64,000 nucleotides of DNA from Bryoerythrophyllum caledonicum (taxonomy: Eukaryota; Streptophyta; Bryopsida; Pottiales; Pottiaceae): assembly GCA_963971425.1 (NCBI GenBank), contig OZ020519.1, positions 22,360,786-22,424,785 on the forward strand, given 5' to 3'. Within the stretch, counting starts at the first letter, position 1. Every line of letters starts with the position of its first letter. Made by a program: the position numbers and the translations under genes. Below the pieces are notes generated by a model. It was not told the origin of the DNA, ran no database searches, and saw only the letters and a program-made list of their open reading frames with translations. Positions 48,020-58,990 of this stretch are shown here, in pieces.

Positions 48020-50900
48020 AGATTCCTTCATCACCCTCAACAATAGCATCATCCCAAGAAACATCCCCACACCAATCAATCCCCCTAACCCTCCACATAC
48101 ACACCACCCTCGTCCCCCTACATACATCCCCAAAAACCCTACCACATATCCCATTAATAACATCATACGCCATAAACATATCCAACACACAGACACAAAT
48201 AACATACAAACTACCTACACAAAATATTTATGCCAATGGCAACACAATGATAATACATACAATAAATGGCTCCCTCAAAGAAACCTTTTTCCACGGCACG
48301 ATACCAATACCTCCACACATAACACCGAAAAATTAAAACAATACTACTAAATGATCCAAAACAAAATATACTCAGATATCATCCTTGCCCACCACCCACA
48401 AGAACAATTTTCAGACTCAAGATCCGTAACACCACCCATAATTATCCCACTCTTAAACATCTACACAACAGAATGCAACCCTGAAAATGATATCCTTACA
48501 TCCTCAAACACAATTCAAATAGATAACAATCAAGCACATCTATATGAAGAAAACGGCCGACATTTACACACCATCCCTGTTACCCGACTCCAATGGCTAT
48601 GGAATCAATATAATACAAAATTACAAACTCCTACAAACATCGAACCAACGACCCAACCCTTTGAAACCGAACTAATATGGCTCTACCAAAGGTATAAATA
48701 CCGAATACCAAAAACTGACCCCCTCAAAAATGCCCAATACACAATACCCACTCTCGTTTTAGACCCACTGATCTCATCCTTTAATATCGAGCAATCATAC
48801 TTTTCTTCCCCGGTCACATGTTCTACCAAACTAAAAAATTTCTACTCACCTTATGAAAGAGACAAAATATTTGGATCCATAGGAAAGGCCTTTGACTACA
48901 AATGGATCGGTAATGGCATAGCCCACCCCCACAACGAGAAGGACATGGAACAAGCCATACATTGGGCTAGACTTGCCGCCAAACACGATCCAATTAACAC
49001 AAAAACAATCATCATCACACCGAACAATAATTGGTACCAAAACAACAACCAACATCCAAATCCATTCCCAGATTCCCATATCATTGCATTATTTGAAGCA
49101 GACACAATACCATACGAAGAACCTACTATTCCACCCGAGCTAAAAAAACCCCGAATAGAGCCATCTATATTACAAATACTATGCGTCCATCATCAAAATC
49201 ATACCCTTGGTTCCCTAGAACAACTTGCGGAATTTACCTCCATAACAAACAATCTAAACATACACCGACTATACAAAAAACCGGCCCCACCAACACCCAT
49301 ACAAACCCCCGTAAACAAAAGTAAAAACTGGTCAAAACTAAACTATGTCAACAACACATTAAACTACTCCGTCATACCTCCCCCTCTTCCAAACTACCAA
49401 ACCCATACCACACCAAAATTTAACCCTACATACAGTTGTTACACCGATGGCTCCTTTAAACCACCAGAACAAATTAGCCCGGGCTCTTGGCGCAGAGAAA
49501 AAGCTGGCTATGGCATATGTAATTCTACCAAAGAAATTAAACTAGCCAAAAGACTTCATGGACTACAAAATATCCTCAGAGCAGAACTCATGGCCATCCA
49601 CAAAACACTACAAATCATCACAACAAAATTCAATGATGAACCCGCACATATATTCACCGATTGTATAAATGCCCTCTACCTACTTAATACTCAAATAACA
49701 CACCCTACCCTTCACAATAGCCACCCCGACCAAACCATATTAACATCAATGGTCCAAATGTTACAAAACCATACACAAATCACAACCCTCCACAAAGTGA
49801 GAGCCCATGCCAACATCGATGGCAACGAACAAGCAGACAAATTAGCAAAAGAAGGCCGAGAAAAAACACACAAAAATGCCAAAGACCCACACGAACATGC
49901 CCATGCCACCCCATACTACTTTCAAAAAGAAGATTGGCCTTCCAAAGAAGATACCCCCAACAAAGGCCCAATTAGATTTTTGGGCAAATATCTCAAAAAA
50001 CAAGACCTCTACAACAACCTTGACACAATTTCAGAAAATATTCCTAACATAGAAAAATGGACTAACAATAACGACATAGACAATGAACTCTCTACAAACT
50101 TTTGGAAAAACCCCATCATCTCAGACTCGCAAATAACATGCCTCATCAAATTCCGTACGGGTCAATATATGGGAAACTCTCGCAAACAACTCTTCTTTGG
50201 AATAGAAAGATTCCCATCCATAACATGTCCCATATGCCCCTCAACGGACCCCGACACATGGCTCTATGTCCTTCTCAAATGCCAAAACCACCACATACAC
50301 TCTCTAATTGTTAAAAGACATAATAAAGCGGTATGGGAAGTCCGAAAACTAATCACCTCCTACAATAAATCGAGATGTTTCATATTAATGAACGCCGGCA
50401 CTTATAATAATAATCCACAAGAGAATACGGTCCTCCCTTGGCTACTCCCATGCTCGTGTATGACCCAAAGATGTCATTGCAACGCTAGGCTCAAACCAGA
50501 CATCCATTGCGTTAAAGGTTTACCATATAATGACCCACCACCCGATAACATCAACCAAGAATATACCATTCAATTCATTGAATTCACATATTGCAACGAT
50601 AGATTTTCCCCGGAAACAATCCAAAATAAAATTGATAAATACCAACCCCTTATTGACGACATCGTCGCCCTCGGATGGAATGTCGACCCCCTTATTGTAA
50701 TCACATCCGGCGCTCGTGCCACCACCTTTATCCCATCTATGAAATCTCTAGAAGATACCTTCAAGATACCCATTGAAACAATTAAATCCTCCTTTAAAAA
50801 CATTAACACCATTGCTATTCAATATGCCATGTCCATTTTACTACACAAACGCAAAATCGAAAACAATCAAGCCCTCCCCGATACACAGGACCCCCCTTAA
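48020..50900 (+). pseudogene. LINE ORF2 C-terminal part: RNase H, zinc finger, RLE-like endonuclease
   Basis: Coding continues from about 48000 to a TAA at 48348-48350 (QYY*MIQ) and then 849 codons to 50900. RNase H carries YTDGS (Asp 49446), RAELMAI (Glu 49584), FTDCINAL (Asp 49659) and NIDGNEQAD (Asp 49818), the full catalytic set. A zinc-finger-like segment CPIC...WLYVLLKC...KRHNKAV follows at about 50226-50320; Tyr at 50265 stands where R2-type fingers have His. Then come paired Cys (CSCMTQRCHC), LKPD (50490-50501) and FIEFTYCND (Glu 50580), matching the K/R-P-D...D/E layout of restriction-like endonucleases, followed by KYQPLIDDI and VITSGARA. RLE assignment is by motif order only. Downstream to about 50935 is probably 3' untranslated region. 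Confidence 0.75.
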
Positions 50901-50935
50901 ATTCTCCCCCCACCTTGATTTATCATGGCTAGTTG

Positions 50936-52300
50936 GTTTTGAGATTTTCGACTAATTGCTTGATTTGTGGTTGATTCGTTGGCTAGCTGGTTAGTTAGTG
51001 GCTCGTTGGTTGGTTTGTGGTTCCTTGGCTACTTGTTACATAGTGTCTATCCTCGAGAGAGGGAAGTAGTTCCAGTTTACTAATTCCTTGTCCTGTGGGC
51101 ATGGTCTTAGAAGTGGAACGAACAGACACTTTATTCACGCCGGTCCCCTTCGAGAACCGGCATTCTTCTTCTTCTGCATGCAATTGCCTCAACTTAGCAA
51201 TAAATTAGCCAAAGATCTAAAATGTAATGAACAGGAAAATGCTTCTCAGCAGCGAGTTGGTTTTGCGCAATGGAATTTGCTTCTTGGAAGCCTCGTTAGT
51301 TTCATGGAGGAATACGTTAAGGGTGATGGTCGGCTAAACTAGCATGAAAAAATTGTCACAAAAGGTGTAGGGACAAGTCACAAGCCTTCTTTTGCTATCT
51401 AGTGTCAATGTGGGTTTGATTTTGGAATTCTTCTAATGGAATGTAATTTCTTACTTCAATAGCAATATGAAAATCCTAAAAAGTTAGAGTTCCGGCTCAT
51501 GATTTGGCCGGTAGAAGTATATCTTTCATTGCTACATACTTGTCACAGGTATCTCAAATCAGACAAAAATACTTTTTTTGAGAATTACATGAGGTAAAAT
51601 AATTTTAAAATTTTAGAAGACATTTATACCATAATGTGCTCCTACATTATAGTTGAAAATTCTAGATTCAAAACTTAATTTGACTTTTATTGGTAAAAAA
51701 AGTTATTTTTTCAAGAAGCCTAAATAAAAAATGAGTGTTGATTTTTGCTCCAGATTCTTATTCAACCTTCTTCAATATATAAATATATATCTTGATGCAT
51801 TTGGTGTTTTATAAAAAAGGTCTTTTTTCCATCATTTTCTTCATAACCTAATTTTTGTTGCCTTGATTCAACATATATACTACGTAGTACATTTGGTATA
51901 TTTTTAGTCTCTGCAGTATGCATATACTCATCTCGGGAAAGAATTGGGCCACCTACGGAACGACATGTGTTATGACAAGACAAAGTTAAAAAAATCAGCA
52001 CCTTGTTCAAGATATTTTCTGTTCACCTAACATTTTATTGGCCATGATTACTTCACACCTACTCAAAGGACGGTTGGCATTCAACAATGATTTAGCAAAG
52101 GGCTCCAAAACAAATATACTACGGAGTATATATTTTTGTCCAAAAGTGAGTCACCTTAGTGGACTTCTACCCTTAAGGATACATTTTTACATATCATGCC
52201 AAGTTTATACTAATTTTAGGTCGTTCAAAGAGAGTGGATTTTGTCGAAGGTGCTTAATCAATGGAAGCCTCCCTGACATCGAGGAGCAAATGCTGGCTAA
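50936..52300. other. Intergenic DNA downstream of the LINE; no recognised gene
   Basis: The stretch 50930-51030 is rich in GGTTGGTTxGTGG-like words and may be the LINE 3' tail. A frame at 51088-51342 ends in a plausible soluble peptide but matches nothing that I know. Short near-palindromes with TACGTAGTA and TACGGAGTA occur at 51880 and 52120. Confidence 0.4.
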
Positions 52301-54010
52301 TACCCTTATCCGCTGGTCACCATTGAATAGTACGAGCCAACAACGGAGTGGAAGAGTCCAATGAGAGCTGTGGAGCATCAAAAGCATCCTTGATCTCCCG
52401 ACTGCGACGAGTGAGCTCCAATTGGATCCCCCAAGGAAGAAGTAGATCCTTGCAATGACGTGCAGAGATCTCCACTACTATGTGCTCATGTGATTTTGCT
52501 ACCCCCGACATAAAAGCATATGTCTCCTCCAAAAGCGTAGAATCACATGGCAAATTGAATGCCAAAGCACTGCACCAAAATATAGCATCCGCTGTAGAAG
52601 TCACCGCGCTAGATGCGAAGACAACCGGAATGAGCTCTTTTCTACCATTACCGGTAGACCACCCAATCCTAACTCATGCCTCCTCCTATTGATGTTAAAA
52701 GAAGTATAGAGATGGTTGTAGAAGCAAGTGAAAGACACACAAGGTAGTACAAACAATGCTTGGAGTGAGATGTTGCCTTCTTTCAAAGGCCTTTACTTCT
52801 ACTACCACTTAGTGGCATCTAAAGTATCTTGCAAGTGGCTTCTCAAGCAACTTGCACGTCACTCTATGTCAACTCATGGCCACCTACTTGTCCTTGCTTA
52901 TCCCATGCAAGACATGTAAGTCGATCCTACCTCTTTGACCTTGCGCCATACATGCACCTCTCAAGTTCCTTTCACCTCTCCTCTTTTTCTCCCCATTTAC
53001 TTTTCTCTCTAAATTTTCCTCAATAACTATTTATAATGCCGTAATAAATTCGAGCAACTCTTAATTCCAGCACCTCAGTCCAATTATCTACCCCAAAACC
53101 AAGTGGATGAAGCGTCTGCTGACCCACCAGAATGTCATAGTTGGTGGCAGTAGTCTCAACGCATTGGAGAGATAAATGGGAGAACAAACGACCAAATCCA
53201 ACGCTGAGCATCAACTAAAACGGATGTTAGCTATAGCCTATGGCCTTCTCTGTGCCCCCGCACCGATGTAACAATCATAAATGGGCAAGGCTCAAGGTCC
53301 GAAGCACCTAGACCCTAATCATTGACTAGTTCTTGTCAATCATCATTGGTTGAGCTATGGAGTCCAATCTAACAAGTACGGGGGTAGTTTGAGTGGGATT
53401 GACATCCGTATGGCCAACCACCATAACTCCATCATCATTTACTAAACGTACCACCCCTAGACGCACACTACGTCCCTCTCGTGCCAACGGGCTGCAACGT
53501 CAGACAAATAAGCAACTTCAGAGATCAAGGGCTGATCTCCGAGAGACTGCTCCATAGGTGTGGACTGCTCTATAGGTGTCAAAATTCAATGTTAAAAAGT
53601 CCACACCGGCAAACACCGGCAACTGCAACACCTTATACGCCAAGGTGAGTGTGGCATCTCCACGAGTGGATAAAATTGGAGGGACCGGGGTCGGAGTTGG
53701 AGCGGCAGTAGAAGTCGCCACATCGCCGATGTTGAAAGATAGAGATATATGGGACTAGCCAATGTGGTTCGGCAAATCCTTGTGGCGTGGATGGCAACAA
53801 CCACCGGGCATAGATGGAGAAGGTGCCACCGCATGTGCAAATAGTCTGAGCAGGAGTGGCAATTGCTGCCACCACCTCCCCTAAAGCGCCATAGAAATAG
53901 CGATCTAGGGCTCAAGATGATCTCTAACCCCTCACCGAAGATTGTGTGTCGGCCACTTGTCGCAGGAAAGCCATCGCGCTCATCTGCTTCTTGAACTCCA
54001 CCATTTTGGC

Positions 54011-54385
54011 CTAATGTGTCTTCACAACATCGGATCCAACAGTCGAAGACCCTAGGCGCTTCTCCAAGTGAAGAGCAAAACAATTTTCATCACTCTGGCT
54101 AGACTTGCCACAGTGAGAGCATGTCACAGCCTTCTTCTCCTTGCCTTTAGCCTTCTCTCTAGTCTTAGCCGCCTCCGTCTTGGGCTTGGCCTTCACCGCA
54201 CATGTCCCCTTCTTCTTAGAGCCATTAGGGTCTTCCTTGGCGTGACCCGCCTCTCCACAAGCCCAACAACGCACAACCTTTTTAGGTTGTGCCTTCGCCA
54301 AGCTACTTATAGCTGTAGCAAGCTTCTTCGGCTTCAGAGCCTCCAACAATGACTTGACCAAATCCATGGCCTTACTCACATCCAA
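54011..54385 (-). pseudogene. Gag C-terminal fragment with two zinc-knuckle-like motifs
   Basis: The 124-codon frame contains a Lys/Ala-rich stretch, then CWACGEAGHAKEDPN and, 45 residues later, CSHCGKSSQSDENC. Both resemble the CX2CX4HX4C zinc knuckle of retrotransposon gag, but the first has Asp in place of the last Cys, and the second lacks the His. These knuckles normally bind and package element RNA. Flanking frames contain stops. It is a remnant. Confidence 0.65.
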
Positions 54386-56102
54386 CGCTCTATCAATGCC
54401 TCCACCTTGGCGTACGCCTGCGCCAAAAAGACGTTTTGTAATATCGAAAAAGAAGATGTGAACTAATCAACTCCACCATTCGTTTATCCAACTTCGAAAT
54501 GAAGATCTTTACCACAGGCGCTCCGTGAACACATCACTGGCCTCTACTGACAATCGTGCCAACCAAGAATACATAATGCGAGGGGTATCCTCCTTCTCTT
54601 AGCAGAAATCTCGGATGTGTTGCATCTAATCACGTATAAATCCCCCATACTCCACCTCCAGATTCCACCTTGGGCTCCTCCATGGAAGTTGAGAGTTGGG
54701 CAACCGCACTCTCTTTGGGCGCAGTGACCAGCTCTACACGTTGGTGCTAGTAATCCTCAACGGGGCGCAACTGTACGTCGTGTTGTGTGGTCGACCTCAG
54801 TTATGACTGAAGAGCCTTTAACTCCATATGTTGGAGCAAGAGCTCAAATATATACCACTCGTTAATCAATGGCGTCCGCTGGCGCTTCTCCTTCATCCAG
54901 GTCTAGAATCAGAGCCGCTAATCGGGCAGGGAGATTCCCCTAGCGCGTCTAAGAACCTATCTTGTACAACATGACGGAGATCGTCTCCATGTCGTCAAAG
55001 GTGTCCATGCGCTAGACCCAAAGTCTACGATCCGTATTCAACGCCAAAACAGACTCGATAGCCTTGTCGATATCCAATCCAGGTATAATTTCTTTGGTGG
55101 AAGCTCTAACCTAGCGGTCTGGTGAGGAAGAGCGGTGATACCGGCTCCGTGTACGCACGGACCACCTCTGGATCTATCTATGGGTACTATCTAAAGGGTA
55201 AGGGTATGATTGGGCAAAACCTGCACCTGTAAAACCACCAAACTTTGTGATTCACCGGTCATCACGTTTGTCTAGTATAGGTCCAATCACAACTTTCTAC
55301 ATAGAAAGGTCTTGCCACTTATAAACCCAACTTTACCTCTACAATGCCCTATCATAATCTCAAACAACAAGAAATGGGGCCGTCGGAAAACATTGGCAAC
55401 AAGCCCGCAACACATGGAAGGTACCGCACAAAGATCCAGAAATCAAAATCGGATCCTCTCCTTCAACAACATAAAAGCAATAAATGAAAATGATCCGAGC
55501 CACTAGCACACCTATAGTGGATGGTTACTAGTTGCAAAACCTACAACAACAGAAGGGAAATACCCAAAGGTGTCCTTCCGGAAGTCTAATACTAAGGAGG
55601 TAGCGAGCTAATGCGGTCGCAGTGTTTACAAACACAAGTCTCCCAATGAAAATGACACATTGGGTGACAAACGTGCACATCACCTATCCAATACCAAAAT
55701 TTGATTAACGGTGAAATGTCCTAAATATAAGCGCAAATTTCACTCGAAACTGAGTTAAATTGCCCTTGTTACATACCTCCAACGTTTAGACACTAATCTT
55801 TTTTTTAACAACCCACAAAAATGTGTTTTGAAAAAACTTTTTCCACTTAAATTTTTCTCACCTTCCTATGTTGAAATCCCTATGGGGAGTTCAAATCCAA
55901 AGTCGGAATTCAAAAAGAATGATTAGTTTGAGAGATATTAACTCACAATTAATGAATTCTGCCCAATTTTCAATTTCATCCACAATGGATGAAAACTGCC
56001 CACAGCGGATGAATTAGCAAAATGGATGAAAAATCGCAGCTCAGGTCCAACAACTATTCTTCTTCTTCCAATTCTTGCGCCGCTCACAACTTGCTCAAAA
56101 AT

Positions 56103-56120
56103 TGTCCGATTTGGGCGCCA
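56103..56120 (-). other. Primer binding site, tRNA-Lys-like
   Basis: On the minus strand the sequence TGGCGCCCAAATCGGACA follows the LTR end CAACA by two bases. TGGCGCCC complements a tRNA 3' end GGGCGCCA, as in elements primed by tRNA-Lys. The primer identity is inferred from these eight bases. Confidence 0.55.
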
Positions 56121-56122
56121 TT

Positions 56123-57000
56123 TGTTGCGTTGGCTCCACCTTGATGCATTCTACCAAAAAAATAAAAAAAAATAAAAACTCCAATCTTCAAAGGAGATGG
56201 GCGTGAATATAGTGTTTGTTCATTCTCTTCACTAAGCATATGGCCATGGGACATAGGCTAGCGTAATAGAACTATTCCCCCTTCTCGAGGTTAAACACTT
56301 TTCTACACTAAGTGCTTCTCTACACTAATTGTCTTAGAGACAACAGACAAGTCATCTCCCCAAAGAGCTTTGTGGGTCCCCATGCAACGAGGCCTTGGAA
56401 CCTCCTACCATAATTGGTGGACTATAGTGGTAAGCACTACGCCAGCAATAGGACTTGAACTCACAACCACCTCACCGGTGTGCCATGACTCAAACCACTA
56501 CACCAAGGCGGTGGTGCCTTTGCGCTCTATACTATTAATCTTAGCACCCCAAACTTTTTAAACTCACCCAAGCTCAAATTCTAGAACTAAAGAGTAGAAT
56601 GTGGGAGGGTCTTTGTCAAGTGAATTATTAGTGAATGACTAGAGTAGTCAAGCGTCTCGCACTCCACAAAAGGAGAATCAACGAGTGTAAGTAGTATAAG
56701 GGAATGCGGAGCCTTTACTAATGATAAACAATCACTTACAAGCAAAGGTAATCATCAAACACTCTCAAACTCACTCACAAAGCTTGACTTCACAAAGACG
56801 TCAAGTCAAGGACGTGTACGGTGCTATACGCACACACACACCACTCTAAAAGGATGGAAAACATCCATGGATGAATGTGGTATGCCGTCGTACGTCCCTA
56901 AACCTGTAGATTAGTAACAAACTAATTTACGCCAAAACACTACAATGCAAAGAGGCCCTTGATGCCACGTCTCGTGATAGCGTCTTTTAAATCCTAGGCA
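56123..57000 (-). repeat. 5' LTR of the minus-strand element (outer end uncertain)
   Basis: The plus strand begins TGTTGCGTTGG at 56123, so the LTR ends in CA on the minus strand next to the PBS. The other end was not found. The stretch includes a tRNA-related segment at 56441-56509 and paired phrases such as TTCTACACTAA. The boundary near 57000 is a guess. Confidence 0.4.
56441..56509 (-). repeat. tRNA-related SINE-like segment with A and B boxes
   Basis: On the minus strand, TTGGTGTAGTGGTTTGAG matches an RNA polymerase III A box and GAGTTCAAGTCC matches a B box at tRNA-like spacing. The acceptor and T stems do not pair well, so it is not a functional tRNA. It fits the head of a tRNA-derived SINE or a tRNA pseudogene. 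Confidence 0.6.
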
Positions 57001-57639
57001 TAATGTGGCTCTTGACTGATCCTAATTTTCCTTTTCATGTGTGTTGTTTTGCAACTGTTCAGGTTCAATGCATAATCCAAATCTATCTTGTGATGTACAT
57101 AAATTCAGTGCTTGTTCTTTGTAAAAAATGACGACAATGCTTTAACACATGTGCTTTGGGTTAAGTTTATGGCGATGCCAGTCTTGAAGCATGATTCAAA
57201 ATTGTATTTGAATCCAATAATTCACCAAATCTGTGCTGCAAGACTCATCTAAAAACATAGTAGTTTACTTTAAGTTCACAATCACATTACTACTTTTCTT
57301 TGGTGATTCATGTTTGGTTGTGCAGCCCCATGGAAGATCACAAAATTATTATTAACTTTTAGTTATTAAATTTTCAATCAAGTTGAAGTCTCCTGTGAAA
57401 ATTCCTAAGTCTTCAAATATGATACAATTGTTTTAGTATTCTTTGTTGGAAATTGAGTCCTTTGAGATTCTACGGAAATTTGAAATTTCATGTGTTGTTG
57501 CAATGTGTGTCATTATGTCATTTTTCCTTTCATGTTATAGTTGTGATAAAGCGGATTTGGATTCCCTAAGCAAGACGGATCTTAACGCATCATTATGTCA
57601 TAGTTTCATTATTCATCATTGGTAAGTCTGTCATTGCTC

Positions 57640-58990
57640 CTATTGGTGAAGAAACAAAATGTTGCATGATGATGTCTTTATAGTCTTGGTCTTTAAAAGT
57701 ACAAAAGGCGGTTGTAGAATAATTGCCGTTGCCGTATTGATGTTTGTTGTTAGGACGTTATTATAACAAGTTTCACTTATAGCTTCCAAGAACTTCGGTC
57801 CATGTCTTGGATTTGCTATAGATGCCAACTTGTCAAACTCAGACCTATATGATTTCACCTTCAATTGCAATGCTTCATTCATGGTGTTGGTGAGGCCTCT
57901 AGGATTTTGATTCGTCTGATCTGTCCGCTCTTGATACAGTTGTGCCGCCTCATCTCTTGCAGCACAAATTTCTTGCTATACCCAATCATATGGATAATAT
58001 GAAAATGAGATGCAGAACCCAAATAAAATTAATTTCATGTCTAGAGTAAACATGCTTACCCAGTTTAGGAACTTGATAAATACTTCTGATGACAGTGGAT
58101 ACAAAGCATAGGGCTTGATTTGATTCTGACATGCTTTATAATCCTCATCGAAAAGTAGGTCCTTGAATTTGGACAACTTTTATTGTTCGTACGTGTTCAT
58201 CCGATGGAGTTGGTGCACAAGGTTTGTCTTGACGTGGGCATTCTCCGTAGACTTGTGATGAGTCATGACACTACCGACTCAAGTTGGTGAATCATAAAAT
58301 CATCATTACAAGAATGGACATGTCTTTAAGCAAGTGTAACTGAACAAAAATATGAACTTACTTGTTTGTATCATTCATGGCATTCATCAAAACGCCAGTA
58401 TTGCCCCTACTTGTTAGCAAAATGGAGTCAAACCACTAATGCCAATCTACATCATCTAAATGTAAACGAGAAATGTAACAAGTTCACAAATTGTGCCTGC
58501 AAATTCCATACCAAATGAAGAACATTTGGTTTGACAAGAATGTCAGGTGTTCATTTGCAAGGAGCCACATCTTGAATGCATCTTTTTTATGCAACCAATA
58601 GAGGTCCCAATCTTTGATAATTTTGTCCGTCACGGTTGCGGACTTTCCGAAGTGATTTGTATGAGACACGTAAAACAAAAAATTGCCTTCCTGATATCCA
58701 TGAACTACGTCCAATTCAAGACATCTAACATCAGTTGATAAAAAGGGACGGACTTTTGGAAGTTGGATCATTTGACATAGAGGAATCTTTAAGCGTGAAG
58801 CACTGAAAGGCTTGAAACGGAACTCTTGAATAATGGTGTTTGAATCTAGCTTCTCTTTCAACTTGAAAGCATCTTTGGCTTTGTCAAGATTGAATCCCTC
58901 CACACCTTCCGCAACAGCAAGATCAGATCCGCCTAAGTCCTCCATTGTTTGATCATCCTCCAAATTATCACCTTGCACTTCAACACACAT
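57640..58990 (-). pseudogene. Unrecognised multi-exon gene, decayed, probably TE-derived
   Basis: Coding-like exons on the minus strand are about 58990-58487, 58455-58362, 58270-58060 and 57975-57640. Donors GTAAGT (58361) and GTAAGC (58059) and acceptors TAG support three of them. Conserved-looking pieces include LELDVVHGYQEGNFLFYVS, WFDSILLTSRGNTGVLMNAM, KFKDLLFDEDY and EICAARDEAAQLYQE. A TAG at 58436-58438 and a TAA at 58180-58182 interrupt the frame where Gln would fit (DWH*WFDS; YEQ*KLSKF). The first junction does not keep phase in my reading. I do not recognise the family; the style and decay suggest a transposon-encoded protein. Confidence 0.5.

Larger units (their letters stand above)
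38523..50935 (+). mobile_element. Giant non-LTR retrotransposon with 2A, APE, RT, RNase H and RLE-like domains
   Basis: This 12.4-kb interval holds in order a 5' region, ORF1 with coiled coil, a low-complexity ORF, tandem 2A-type segments, APE endonuclease, reverse transcriptase, RNase H, zinc finger and an RLE-like domain, all on the plus strand. The outer limits are estimates because no target duplication or tail was recognised. From 41855 onward the plus strand is strongly depleted in G; 42541-42600 contains a single G. The combination of APE and RLE-like modules recalls Dualen/RandI elements described from Chlamydomonas. This copy cannot be active: it has three in-frame TAA codons and at least two frameshifts in ORF2. 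Confidence 0.85.
52300..57000 (-). mobile_element. Decayed LTR retrotransposon, minus strand (LTR, PBS, gag)
   Basis: Read on the minus strand, the order is LTR (ending at 56123), a two-base spacer, a primer binding site at 56120, a leader of about 1 kb, and gag coding with zinc knuckles at 54.0-54.4 kb. Upstream of the knuckles gag-like frames (for example LLLQHMELKALQS and LRSTTQHDVQLRPVEDY at 54.7-54.85 kb) are cut by stops. No protease, RT or integrase is seen toward 52.3 kb, and no second LTR was found, so the 3' half is missing or unrecognisable. Limits are approximate. Confidence 0.55.

Noticed and set aside
53518..54083. Minus-strand ORFs as an intact gag or protease
   Set aside because: Three overlapping frames are open, none contains a protease DTG/DSG site or a clear capsid motif, and the region is interrupted by stops.
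56441..56509. Functional tRNA gene on the minus strand
   Set aside because: Acceptor and T stems do not pair and the variable region is irregular; only the polymerase III boxes are tRNA-like.
12920..58438. Altered genetic code with UAG/UAA as Gln
   Set aside because: The several in-frame UAG/UAA codons and the CTA tRNA suggested it, but the 1193-codon ISE2 gene has many Gln codons and all are CAA or CAG, and it ends normally. The stops are confined to mobile-element genes that also carry frameshifts.
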